Below are positions 49,250-57,493 of a DNA stretch of 64,000 bases, piece by piece. Position numbers and translations under genes: made by a program. The notes under the pieces are model-generated. The model ran no database searches. It saw nothing but the letters and a program-made list of their open reading frames with translations, and was not told the DNA's origin. This DNA comes from Oceanospirillum sp047518265 (GTDB lineage Bacteria > Pseudomonadota > Gammaproteobacteria > Pseudomonadales > Halomonadaceae): NCBI GenBank assembly GCA_047518265.1, contig JAKZRG010000055.1, forward strand, positions 62,001 to 126,000, in the 5' to 3' direction. Positions within the stretch are counted from its first letter, which is position 1. Each line of letters opens with the position of its first letter.

Positions 49250-49819
49250 TTATGCGGCATCTTTTTCTTTGTATACGATCCATGCAACGGGGCGTAGTGC
49301 TTGCGCATCTAAATCATTAAGGGTATGCCAAAGCTTCTGCCAAGTGGGTTGCCACTCCCTGGCCCAGCGCCGAGTGTTGATTTCAACCCCATGCCAGTTT
49401 GCAAGGTATAGCCGAATTTTGGCAGGTGTCTTCAATTGTTGTTCTCGTCCTAAGACAATATCTTGATAATCTGACATTGCAGCACGGGTGAGCCAGTAAA
49501 TAGAGTGGTCATCTTGGTCTACTTTTGAACGTTTGAAGATCGTCTCTTGAACATCGTCAACCAATCTATTGCTTTCTTCTATTGTCAGTGGTGCATATAA
49601 CCAGTGGCCCAGTTGTTGTAGCTCTTCAGGCAAACTGGCAATGGCGCATTGAACACGGCCCGATAAAGCGATGTGTGCAGCACGCTGATTGCTATCAAAA
49701 TAAGTGTTTTGTTGTATATGTGTACCGAGACGTCCCATTTCCGCTGCTTTGGCCAGTGGACTGGAGCTTTCATTGTATAGGGCATCGTGCCAAGCTTGTC
49801 GGGCTGAAATTAGTTTCAT
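49250..49819 (-). CDS. Putative positive regulator of the tailocin island, unrecognised family
   Basis: The 189-residue protein (MKLISARQAWHDALYNESSSPLAKAAEMG..., LPEELQQLGHWLYAPLTIEESN, KTPAKIRLYLANWHGVEINTRRWAREWQPTWQKLWHTLNDLD) matches no family I know. It is soluble, helical and rich in Trp, Arg and Gln. It is divergent from the self-cleaving repressor, with operator-like palindromes between them, and is read toward the cassettes. This is the position of prtN relative to prtR in pyocin loci, so an activator or antiterminator role is inferred. Its start has AAGGAG 7 bases upstream. Confidence 0.5.
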   Translation of the reverse strand: MKLISARQAWHDALYNESSSPLAKAAEMGRLGTHIQQNTYFDSNQRAAHIALSGRVQCAIASLPEELQQLGHWLYAPLTIEESNRLVDDVQETIFKRSKVDQDDHSIYWLTRAAMSDYQDIVLGREQQLKTPAKIRLYLANWHGVEINTRRWAREWQPTWQKLWHTLNDLDAQALRPVAWIVYKEKDAA

Positions 49820-49867
49820 GCTGCTGCTCCTTTGCAGTAGGATCGATTCTTTTGGTTAATGCTTGAG

Positions 49868-49910
49868 TGTTTATTTGTAAACATTGATAAACAATACGTT
49901 TATTTTAAAC
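49868..49910. promoter_or_regulatory. Operator cluster between divergent regulator genes
   Basis: Three overlapping or adjacent inverted repeats: TGTTTATTTGTAAACA (49868-49883), ATAAACAATACGTTTAT (49887-49903) and GTTTATTTTAAAC (49898-49910). They cover the region where both divergent promoters must lie. Confidence 0.6.
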
Positions 49911-49933
49911 ATTAAACAAGAGGAGTAAACTGT

Positions 49934-50647
49934 TTGTTTATGGATAGTCAACATTCCGGCGACCGTTTGCGCCAATATCTTGCGGATCAAAACATTCGAC
50001 CTTCGGAGTTTGCTGCTCGTTTAAAGGTTGACCCTCAAAGGCTTAATAACTGGTTTAAGCGTGGCGTAGCAAAAGGTGAGCTTTTGCGGGTTAGTGCTGT
50101 GCTAGGCGTTGCCCCTGAATGGTTAGAATTTGCTACAGGCAGCCCTAAAAATCAGCAACGAAATGAAGCAGAACTTACAGGTTTTATTGAACCCTGGGAT
50201 AGTGGAACACCTCTAGACGATGATGAGGTTGAGCTACCCTTTTTTACGGAGGTTGAGTTGTCAGCAGGTAATGGATCTACCCAGGTAGTTGAAAGTCATG
50301 GGCCTAAGTTACGTTTTGCAAAGAGCACCTTGCGCCGAGTGGGCGTCCAGTCTCAGGAGGCTGCCTGTGTGACAGTATCGGGAGATTCAATGTCTCCTAT
50401 GCTGAATGATGGTGTTGTCGTTGGCGTGAATTTAGGCGAAACAAAAATCAAAGACGGTGCAATCTACGCTTTGGATCAGGAAGGGATGTTAAAGGTGAAA
50501 ATCTTACATCGTTTACCGGGAGGAGGGTTACGCATCCGTAGTTTAAATCGGGATGATTATCCAGATGAGGACTATACGGCAGACTACTCTAACCAGTATA
50601 TCAAGATCTTAGGTAAAATCTTTTGGTACTCAGGCTTGATCTACTAA
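49934..50647 (+). CDS. LexA/CI-like self-cleaving repressor (S24)
   Basis: The 237-residue repressor has an N-terminal helix-turn-helix (about 8-66: RLRQYLADQNIRPSEFAARLKVDPQRLNNWFKRG) and a C-terminal S24 peptidase domain. The likely cleavage bond is Ala111-Gly112 (ELSAGNGS). The catalytic Ser is residue 152 in VSGDSMSPML and the catalytic Lys is about 189 in MLKVKILHR. Such proteins are cleaved with RecA help after DNA damage. TTG 49934 with AGGAG 8 bases upstream is the best start; ATG 49940 is 14 bases away from that site. It plays the PrtR-like role for the island. Confidence 0.85.
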   Translation: MFMDSQHSGDRLRQYLADQNIRPSEFAARLKVDPQRLNNWFKRGVAKGELLRVSAVLGVAPEWLEFATGSPKNQQRNEAELTGFIEPWDSGTPLDDDEVELPFFTEVELSAGNGSTQVVESHGPKLRFAKSTLRRVGVQSQEAACVTVSGDSMSPMLNDGVVVGVNLGETKIKDGAIYALDQEGMLKVKILHRLPGGGLRIRSLNRDDYPDEDYTADYSNQYIKILGKIFWYSGLIY

Positions 50648-50880
50648 GCTTGATTTTACTGGGCTCCACTCTTTTGGCGACCGTTTAGAGCTTTTTCTAT
50701 CAAAACCCTGTGTTTAGAGTTTTCTTTACACAGGGGCGATCTCTATATAGTTGAATATCATCCCTTCTTTCTCTCATCTATCTTCTGCTTTTCCCCTGCT
50801 TTTTATTTCGGTGTTTATGCTTTGTTTGTTTTTATAAACAAAAAAGTTGGCTGAAACCGTATTTTTGTGTACTCTTTGTC

Positions 50881-50895
50881 TAAACAAAATGTTTA
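50881..50895. promoter_or_regulatory. Operator-like palindrome upstream of the zinc-ribbon gene
   Basis: TAAACAAAATGTTTA, matching TAAACAATACGTTTA at 49888-49902 (same arms, same 5-base spacer). It lies 16 bases before ATG 50911. A related palindrome, TGTTT-TTAT-AAACA, is at 50827-50840. Confidence 0.55.
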
Positions 50896-50910
50896 TTCGG
50901 AGATTGTATT

Positions 50911-51201
50911 ATGTTGTTTAATAATGATTCAGACGTTAGAGCTCAGCAGTGTTTGACATGTCGGACTCCTTTGCAGCCATCACAGCTAAAATTCTGCTGC
51001 CGTTTATGTGAACAGCGGAGCCAGCGACAGCAGCATGTGGCAAAGGCCCATAATATTATTAGAGGTGAAATAGAGATTGTGGCCCGTATGATGGGGAATG
51101 ATCAGCCTGAGTGGATTTTACCTGGGGGGCTTGTAACGGGAGTGCGCCAGAATGCTGAGAAGTTAGCAGAAGAGCTTCAGCGCTATATTGGTGCAAAATA
51201 A
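50911..51201 (+). CDS. Small zinc-ribbon-like protein
   Basis: The 96-residue protein has a probable zinc site with Cys14, Cys17, Cys29/30 and Cys33 (CLTCRTPLQPSQLKFCCRLC), followed by a helical C-terminus (AHNIIRGEIEIVARMMGN, then QNAEKLAEELQRYIG). The family is unrecognised. The upstream palindrome shared with the repressor operator suggests that it belongs to the same regulon, perhaps as an auxiliary regulator. Confidence 0.55.
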   Translation: MLFNNDSDVRAQQCLTCRTPLQPSQLKFCCRLCEQRSQRQQHVAKAHNIIRGEIEIVARMMGNDQPEWILPGGLVTGVRQNAEKLAEELQRYIGAK

Positions 51202-51529
51202 AAACAATGGGCGTATCTAAACACCGCTCAGCTTGTGAGCCTTTATTTTATATAAAGATGGTTATTACTTCTATGTATTAGCGGTATTAAGAAGGGATGA
51301 GATGATGGCCCTTAGGCATCAAAAAAGGCGATTTTCTAATGGTTTTTACTGAAAACTAAGGGTTTAACCTAGTATTTGTTTTCAGATATCTTTATTAAAA
51401 TGACTAAGTAGCTAAACAGAATCTTCTCTACAAAAATCATCGTGCTCGCTGACCGTTGTTTGGAGAATATTGAAATGCTTTTGTTTAGGTATGTAATACA
51501 TTGAGTGGTTTAGTCATTGGGGGCTAATA
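51202..51529. other. 328-bp intergenic region
   Basis: No gene seen. A short stem GCTCA / TGAGC with a T-rich tail (51226-51250) may terminate the zinc-ribbon gene. It marks the boundary between the island and host DNA. Confidence 0.5.
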
Positions 51530-51655
51530 GTGAAGGAAGAATTCGCTAGTCAGGATAAAGAACAGGGGCTGCCATTATGGGTTAAGGCGTTATGGTTGGT
51601 GTCTACCGTGGCATTAGCATATCGCTTGGCCGTGGCATTTGGCTGGTTTGGCTAA
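51530..51655 (+). CDS. Small single-span membrane protein upstream of hda
   Basis: A 41-residue frame from GTG 51530 with GGGGG about 8 bases upstream: a charged N-terminus (VKEEFASQDKEQG) followed by a membrane helix (LPLWVKALWLVSTVALAYRL) and ending VAFGWFG. Composition and ribosome-binding site favour a real gene. No function is known to me. Confidence 0.55.
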   Translation: MKEEFASQDKEQGLPLWVKALWLVSTVALAYRLAVAFGWFG

Positions 51656-51804
51656 TATTTTTCTGCATCGGTTATCTTCCCTCCTTTTTCAGAGGTAATC
51701 GATTATGAAAAAATACTGTATAAATGAACAAAAGGGTTTCTTTTGAAGCCTAAAGCAGATAACTTATAGGTAATATTTTGCCCTATAGAGTAAGTCATTG
51801 AAAT

Positions 51805-52509
51805 ATGGCTGATTTCCAATCATCACAACTGTCTTTAAGCATTGGTCTTCGCGATGACGCCACCTTTGCTAACTTTTTGCCTGCCGATAATGCTTATCTG
51901 GTTGATGCGCTGCAATCTCAAATAAGAGGGTGTGGCGAGAGTTTTCAATACCTTTATGGTGGTGAAGATTCAGGCAAAAGTCATTTACTTCAAGCCGTGT
52001 GTCATTTAGCTGACAGCCTGGGTTTGCGATCTGTTTATTTGCCTTTGGAAGAGCTGGCGCTTTTATCGCCTGACCTTTTGGATGGAATGGAAGATTTAGA
52101 TCTAGTCTGCATTGACGATCTGCATTTAGTTGCGGGTCGTGCCAAATGGGAAACAGCGCTATTCCACTTTTTTAATCGTATGCGTGATGCAGGTCGTTAT
52201 CTGATTATATCTGCGGATGCTTCTCCTGCTCAGCTAGGTATTAAGTTGCCTGATTTATCCTCTCGCTTAGCTTGGGGGGTTACGTTATCTCTGCAAAATC
52301 TTACAGATGAGCAAAAAAGTGATGCGTTAAAACTGCGAGCCAGAGAGCGTGGGCTAGAATTAACAGAAGATGTTATAAAATATATCCTGCATCGAGGCCC
52401 AAGAACTCTGAAAGAGTTGTTTGATATGTTGTCTCATCTTGATCAGGCATCACTGATGGCTAAACGTAGATTAACAATACCTTTTGTGCGAGAAACGTTG
52501 CGATGGTAG
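51805..52509 (+). CDS. hda: DnaA regulatory inactivator Hda
   Basis: Hda works with the sliding clamp to stimulate ATP hydrolysis on DnaA and so prevents re-initiation of replication. The 234 residues carry the N-terminal clamp-binding motif QLSLSIGL, the DnaA-like AAA+ P-loop variant YLYGGEDSGKSHLLQAV, Walker B LVCIDDLHLVAG and the Arg-finger region LPDLSSRLAWG. The C-terminal part (GPRTLKELFDMLSHLDQASLMAKRRLTIPFVRETL) lacks the DnaA DNA-binding domain IV. Confidence 0.93.
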   Translation: MADFQSSQLSLSIGLRDDATFANFLPADNAYLVDALQSQIRGCGESFQYLYGGEDSGKSHLLQAVCHLADSLGLRSVYLPLEELALLSPDLLDGMEDLDLVCIDDLHLVAGRAKWETALFHFFNRMRDAGRYLIISADASPAQLGIKLPDLSSRLAWGVTLSLQNLTDEQKSDALKLRARERGLELTEDVIKYILHRGPRTLKELFDMLSHLDQASLMAKRRLTIPFVRETLRW

Positions 52510-52630
52510 TGTTGAGATTACTTCTGAACGAGATTGAGTAAGCGATTGCTTTACAGTGAGGACTCTGTGAAATAAAGGCCTGGCTTGCAGCTTGACTGTC
52601 AATCTTTAAGAAAAGCTTAAGGAGGGCGTG

Positions 52631-53545
52631 ATGGCCGTTGTATCTGATCAAGTAATGGGTGCAGTGATAGCTCAGTCAAAAGAACTATTGCTGCTGTTAG
52701 ATCCTGTTGATCTAAATTTTGTTTATAGCAACTCTGCAGCAGAATTGTCTCTGGGTTATGAGCCTGGGGAGATCTGTCAGTTACCTCCTCACCTTCTGTT
52801 ACCTGAATTTTTAGCCCCTGAGCTTAGAGCTTTAATTGAGGGGTTAGCGTCTGATTCTAAGCAATCAATGTCTATGAATACTGTACTGGTTTCTAAGTTG
52901 GCAGGCTTAAGAGACTATGTATTGCAGCTACAGTATGTGGATATTGAAGGCCAGAGTATGCTGCTTATTGTCGGTCATGATGTGACGGATCGAATGGCAG
53001 AGGCAGATCAAATGCAAGAGATGCTGGCCGATGCTCAGATGGAATCTATGTTGGATTCTGGTACAGGGTTAATGCAGCGTATCTGCTTTTTACCATACCT
53101 AATGGGAGTGATGTCCCGTAGTGCAGAGAGCAAAAAGCCTTATGGTTTGATGCTGTTAGAGATTACTAATTTATCTGAAATCAATGCTAAATATGGCAAG
53201 CAAATTGGTGAAAAAGTACTGATACATATCGGGCAAATTGTTAAACATATGGTTGAAACACCAGAGTTTGCTGCTCGTTTTTCAGGTAATAAAATGTGTA
53301 TGTTATTGCCCGAGGCCAATAAAGGATCTGTACAGGCTTTGGTGAAGCATCTAATGCGTGCTATGGGGCGTTTATCTTATCCGAGTTATCCAGATTTAGC
53401 GGTTAAGCCTCACTTAGGGGTTTTCTTTGGAAAGCAAGAGGTCGACCCTGAGGTTTTACTTGAGCAGATCGCAATAGAGTATCAATCGAAAAGAGAAGAG
53501 AAGGATGATCTGCTTATTTTATTGACTCCTAAAATGCCAGAGTAA
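52631..53545 (+). CDS. PAS plus degenerate GGDEF protein
   Basis: About 304 residues, soluble. An N-terminal PAS-like domain (KELLLLLDPVDLNFVYSNSAAELSLGYEPGEI...HDVTDRMAEADQ, about 15-130) is followed by a GGDEF domain (about 150-300: LDSGTGLMQRICFLPYL, YGLMLLEITNLSEINAKYG). The active-site GGDEF is replaced by SGNKM (residues 218-222), and the metal-binding Asp of the first motif is Glu (LLEITN). It should not make c-di-GMP and may bind GTP or a partner instead. ATG 52631 has AGGAGG upstream at better spacing than GTG 52628. Confidence 0.78.
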   Translation: MAVVSDQVMGAVIAQSKELLLLLDPVDLNFVYSNSAAELSLGYEPGEICQLPPHLLLPEFLAPELRALIEGLASDSKQSMSMNTVLVSKLAGLRDYVLQLQYVDIEGQSMLLIVGHDVTDRMAEADQMQEMLADAQMESMLDSGTGLMQRICFLPYLMGVMSRSAESKKPYGLMLLEITNLSEINAKYGKQIGEKVLIHIGQIVKHMVETPEFAARFSGNKMCMLLPEANKGSVQALVKHLMRAMGRLSYPSYPDLAVKPHLGVFFGKQEVDPEVLLEQIAIEYQSKREEKDDLLILLTPKMPE

Positions 53546-53583
53546 ATAACAGAGAGCAGTAACGATTACTCTTTTTTGTATTT

Positions 53584-53610
53584 AAGCCTTCTTTTTAGAA
53601 GGCTTTTTTA
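53584..53610 (+). terminator. Terminator after PAS-GGDEF gene
   Basis: AAGCCTTCT / AGAAGGCTT, 9 bp with a TTTT loop, followed by TTTT. Confidence 0.85.
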
Positions 53611-53799
53611 GATGCCCATGGAATATTTTATATAAAAAATTAAAGCCTTCCAAAACCCTGCCGATACTCTTATCACCATGGAATGGCATCAGACGATTAG
53701 TGTCTGATATTTTGCAGGATGCAGCTGCTTTTATAAGCACTTTTTAGTTTTGATGCATGCTTCATGGATGTCTTATAACTAAAATGGATCTTTTCAAGC

Positions 53800-55863
53800 A
53801 TGCGCTTATTTACTAATAATACCTCTAAGAAATTCTTACCTTTAGTCCTTGCTTCTGCAGTTACAGCTGCGTTAACCGCTTGCGGTGGAGGTGGTGGCTC
53901 TGATTCTGCCGAGATAGAAACACCTGCACCTCAACCATCAGTTTCTAAAATCGACGTTCCCGTGGATTCTGTCTTTGCTGCTTTGTTAAAAGGCCGGGTA
54001 GATCATAATGCACCAGAAGCGCAAGCATCTGATCCTGAAGTAGGTGAATCCCAACCGACCGCTTCTGCCGTTACTTATTATGATGCGACTCTGGTTGCTC
54101 AAAATACGGTAACAGGTGAAGAGTTTAGCTTTGAATGGCCGATGGTTGTTGATGAGGCCGGTATGGCAGCCTCACAAAAAACCGTTACCTTAGACCCTGC
54201 AACTTATAACTTCACTTTAAGTGTGATTCGCGCGGATCAGCAATATATCGGTATGCTGGCAGAATATGTGATTTCGGATACCGATGAAGTTCGTCTGCCA
54301 ATGGAGCTAGAACCCGTTATTGGTGAAACCATTGTGGATATTGAAGCGGTGATGACACCGTCTCAGCTGAGTCTAGAGTATCCACCAGAAGAGTTGGTTG
54401 CTATCGACGAACCGACAATCGGTGTTGTTATTGACGGTGAGGAGCATTTCTTTGCTGTCAATAAGGATACGGGTATCGCAGACGTACTCTTATCTATACC
54501 AGGCGGTGAGCATAGCTACGATGTAAGGTTTTATAACGGCAGTATTCTGATAGGTCGTAGTGAAGTGGGTGAACAGACTCTCGATTTATCGGTTGAGGGC
54601 ACCATATTTGATATTGATATTATCAGTCTTCAAGCAGATGTGACTGTCGAAACGACAGAGTTTAACGAGCCTTTCTTTACCTTTAATATTCCTCAGGAAG
54701 TGATTGATCATATTGGTGATATCAATATGGTGAATCTAAATGTACGTCTGGTAGACGGTGATGCTGGTAGTGAGCCACAAGATGAGCAATTGATCGTTCA
54801 GCAGAGAGAGAATGGAACTTACTACGCTCAACATCTGTTTAATAATGATCTAACGCTTCCAGTTACGGCCTACTTAACATTCTTGGATCTAACCAGTGGC
54901 ACCCCAACAGAGTTCTCCGCTTGTGATGGTACGATCACAATTGCTGCTACGAATACTGTTGGAGTTTGCGAGGTAGGTATTCCAGAAGAGTATGCTTTTT
55001 CTGGTAATCTGCTTGCGACTCTATCTATTAATGTATTAGATCAAAACGGTGAAGCCCAATCTGGTGCAGAAGTCTTTATTGATGGTGTATCCGCCGGTAT
55101 TACCGGCAGCAACTTTGGTACGGTTGGTTTTCTGAAAAAGCATGAAATTGCTGGAGTGGTTAGGGTTAGTGCATCAAAAGGCGAGCTTTCGGATAGTGAA
55201 GATGTCGTTTCTACAGCCCTGGGTATTAATAGTATAACCTTGGTTCTTGATTCTATTCCTGACCCTCTGGGTAAAACATGTAAAGCTATTAAGGGTACTG
55301 ACCCAGAGGCTGTCTCTGGACTCTATGAGCTGGATGTTGATGGTCAGGGGGGGGTGGAGCCATTTACTACATTCTGTGATATGGAGACAAAAGGTGGCGG
55401 CTGGACTCTTGTTCAAAATAGACAATATCAAGTGCCGATGGAAACAACCTATGATCTTCAGGGGGCGCTCTCTTTTACGGATATGGATAATGGCAGTGAG
55501 GCTTATGAAGGTGCTATTTCTGATGAGGCTTGGCTGGTTTTAAGGCAGCAATCGTCAGAGCTGCAAGTAATGTCTGGAACGCCCGTCAGATACTATTATT
55601 CAACCTTTGATCATATGAATAGAGATGCTCCAGAAGCTTGTATAAAATGGGATGAGGGCTCAAGTAGTTTATTGAATACGACATTGGTGCACTTTGAAGT
55701 AAGTGATTGTACCGTGGGGGGGGGGGATTATAATCTTCTAGGCCTGCCAGAACTGGGTCATCCTGGGCAACATTCAGCTGTATATAATATTAACCCAAAT
55801 CTTTTGTGGATTGAGGGAACCGGCAGTTATCCTACTAGTTTTACCTCTATTTATGTACGCTAA
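53800..55863 (+). CDS. Surface lipoprotein with fibrinogen-like C-terminal domain
   Basis: The 687-residue protein begins with a lipoprotein signal (LVLASAVTAALTAC, lipobox LTAC with Cys28) followed by GGGGGSDS, so it is anchored in the outer membrane. The middle (about 80-470) is several acidic beta-sandwich domains. The C-terminal part (about 490-687) starts CKAIKGTDPEAVSGLYELDVDG and has FTTFCDMETKGGGWTLVQN, the signature of fibrinogen-related domains, with pairs of Cys. Runs of 8 G (55347-55354) and 11 G (55716-55726) lie in this domain. An adhesion or glycan-binding role is inferred. Confidence 0.78.
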   Translation: MRLFTNNTSKKFLPLVLASAVTAALTACGGGGGSDSAEIETPAPQPSVSKIDVPVDSVFAALLKGRVDHNAPEAQASDPEVGESQPTASAVTYYDATLVAQNTVTGEEFSFEWPMVVDEAGMAASQKTVTLDPATYNFTLSVIRADQQYIGMLAEYVISDTDEVRLPMELEPVIGETIVDIEAVMTPSQLSLEYPPEELVAIDEPTIGVVIDGEEHFFAVNKDTGIADVLLSIPGGEHSYDVRFYNGSILIGRSEVGEQTLDLSVEGTIFDIDIISLQADVTVETTEFNEPFFTFNIPQEVIDHIGDINMVNLNVRLVDGDAGSEPQDEQLIVQQRENGTYYAQHLFNNDLTLPVTAYLTFLDLTSGTPTEFSACDGTITIAATNTVGVCEVGIPEEYAFSGNLLATLSINVLDQNGEAQSGAEVFIDGVSAGITGSNFGTVGFLKKHEIAGVVRVSASKGELSDSEDVVSTALGINSITLVLDSIPDPLGKTCKAIKGTDPEAVSGLYELDVDGQGGVEPFTTFCDMETKGGGWTLVQNRQYQVPMETTYDLQGALSFTDMDNGSEAYEGAISDEAWLVLRQQSSELQVMSGTPVRYYYSTFDHMNRDAPEACIKWDEGSSSLLNTTLVHFEVSDCTVGGGDYNLLGLPELGHPGQHSAVYNINPNLLWIEGTGSYPTSFTSIYVR

Positions 55864-55872
55864 ATTAAAACC

Positions 55873-55963
55873 AAAAAGCCCCGATACTTTCCTTTAGCAG
55901 GATAATATCAGGGCTTTTCAGGAGTCTTAAGCCCCAGTCAATCCATTTGGCTGGGGCTTTTTA
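55873..55963. terminator. Two tandem bidirectional terminators
   Basis: First: AAAAAGCCC... pairing with ...GGGCTTTT (55873-55918, imperfect stem). Second: AAGCCCCAG / CTGGGGCTT plus T-run (55929-55963). They serve the lipoprotein and the convergent NSS transporter genes. Confidence 0.8.
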
Positions 55964-56007
55964 GTTGCTAAACCTTTTACAACTCGGGACGTTCTTGCCT
56001 AAATATA

Positions 56008-57414
56008 TTATGAGAATAGGTTAGGGAAAATAACGTTAAGCATTACAAGAACTACTGCTGCTGGAGTTACATAGCGAGTGATGTTCCAGAATAGGTTGAA
56101 GCGACCTTCAGACATTTCCAGCTCAGAAGATACGTCTTCTTTCTTCATTATCCAGCCAACGTACAAGGCTGCTAGCAGACCTGCCAGAGGTAGCATAATG
56201 TTAGCGGTCAGGTAGTCCAGTAGATCAAAGATTGTTTTACCTTCAAAGGCTGCAAACATGCCTAGAGGGTGTACGCCAGACCATTCGTTCAGAGACAGAA
56301 TCGAAGCAATACCCAGTACCCATACGCCAATACCTGCGATGATGGTTGCGCCAGTACGGTTAAAGCCGCTGCGCTCTTCCAGCCATTCTACAGAAGGTTC
56401 CAGCAGAGAAATTGCAGAAGTCAGTGCTGCAAATACCAGCAGGATAAAGAACAGTGAACCGATCAGAGTACCCATAGCCATGTTACCAAAAGCCATTGGT
56501 AGGGATACGAAGATCAGACCTGGGCCAGCACCCGGCTCCATGCCGTTTGCAAATACGATAGGGAAGATGGCTAGACCTGCAATCAGAGCTACACCAGTAT
56601 CCATAATACCTACTGCCATAGAGGTTTTGGCGATAGAGATCTTCTCATCCAGGTAAGAACCGTAAGCCATCATTACACCAGTACCCAAGCTTAGGGTGAA
56701 GAATGCATGGCCCAGTGCGGTTAATACGCCCTCAGTGGTCAGTTTGGAGAAATCAGGAGAGAACAGGAAGCTAACGCCTTCACCAAAGTGACCGGTTGTC
56801 ATCGCGTAAGCGACCATAACGATCAGGATCACGAACAGCGCTGGCATTAAGTAAGTAACCGCTTTTTCCAGACCGGCTTTAATGCCGCGAGCAACAATAA
56901 AGATCACCAGCATCATAAAGATACTGTGCCAGAACAGCAGTGTTACTGGATCAGCCAGCATAGCGCCAAAAATGCCGCCAATGGCGTCACTGGTTTGACC
57001 GACAAAGTCACCAGAAACGGCATAGCTCACATAGTTGATGGCCCAGCCACCAATCACGCTGTAGAAGGAAAGAATCAAGAAGGCTGCAATAGTACCGATA
57101 GCGCCGATAGAGACCCAACCCGCACTAGCATTATGTCGTTTGATCAGTTCGCGCATACTGGCGATAGGGCTTCTAGCACCCATGCGACCCAGCATCACTT
57201 CGGCGATCAGGATGGGTAAACCAACGGCAAGAATACAAGCCAAGTAAACCAGAACAAAAGCACCACCGCCGTTTTCGCCAGTAATGTAAGGGAATTTCCA
57301 GATGTTACCTAAACCTACCGCAGAACCGGTAGCCGCTAAAATAAATGCCCAGCGGGAAGACCAATTTAAGCCTTGATGGCTTGTGGCGCTTGTTGTTGTC
57401 GTTGTGTTGGACAC
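56008..57414 (-). CDS. Sodium-dependent NSS-family amino acid transporter
   Basis: A 468-residue inner-membrane sodium symporter of the neurotransmitter:sodium symporter family, about 12 helices. TM1 carries the unwound-helix signature WAFILAATGSAVGLGNIWKFPYITGENGGGAFVLVYL; TM6 has FFTLSLGTGVMMAYGSYL. It follows leucine dehydrogenase with an 79-base gap on the same strand, so uptake of branched-chain or related hydrophobic amino acids for catabolism is likely. Substrate is inferred from context only. Confidence 0.88.
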   Translation of the reverse strand: MSNTTTTTSATSHQGLNWSSRWAFILAATGSAVGLGNIWKFPYITGENGGGAFVLVYLACILAVGLPILIAEVMLGRMGARSPIASMRELIKRHNASAGWVSIGAIGTIAAFLILSFYSVIGGWAINYVSYAVSGDFVGQTSDAIGGIFGAMLADPVTLLFWHSIFMMLVIFIVARGIKAGLEKAVTYLMPALFVILIVMVAYAMTTGHFGEGVSFLFSPDFSKLTTEGVLTALGHAFFTLSLGTGVMMAYGSYLDEKISIAKTSMAVGIMDTGVALIAGLAIFPIVFANGMEPGAGPGLIFVSLPMAFGNMAMGTLIGSLFFILLVFAALTSAISLLEPSVEWLEERSGFNRTGATIIAGIGVWVLGIASILSLNEWSGVHPLGMFAAFEGKTIFDLLDYLTANIMLPLAGLLAALYVGWIMKKEDVSSELEMSEGRFNLFWNITRYVTPAAVVLVMLNVIFPNLFS

Positions 57415-57493
57415 GAGATTCTCCTCGAATTTTACGCATTAGCTCATATCTACCGCCCAGTGGATAACCGGGCAGTAAAGGATGAAATTGGAT

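Noticed and set aside
16936..50647. A complete integrated prophage
   Set aside because: No integrase, excisionase, terminase, portal, capsid, or replication genes and no visible att repeats; two tail types in one prophage would also be odd.
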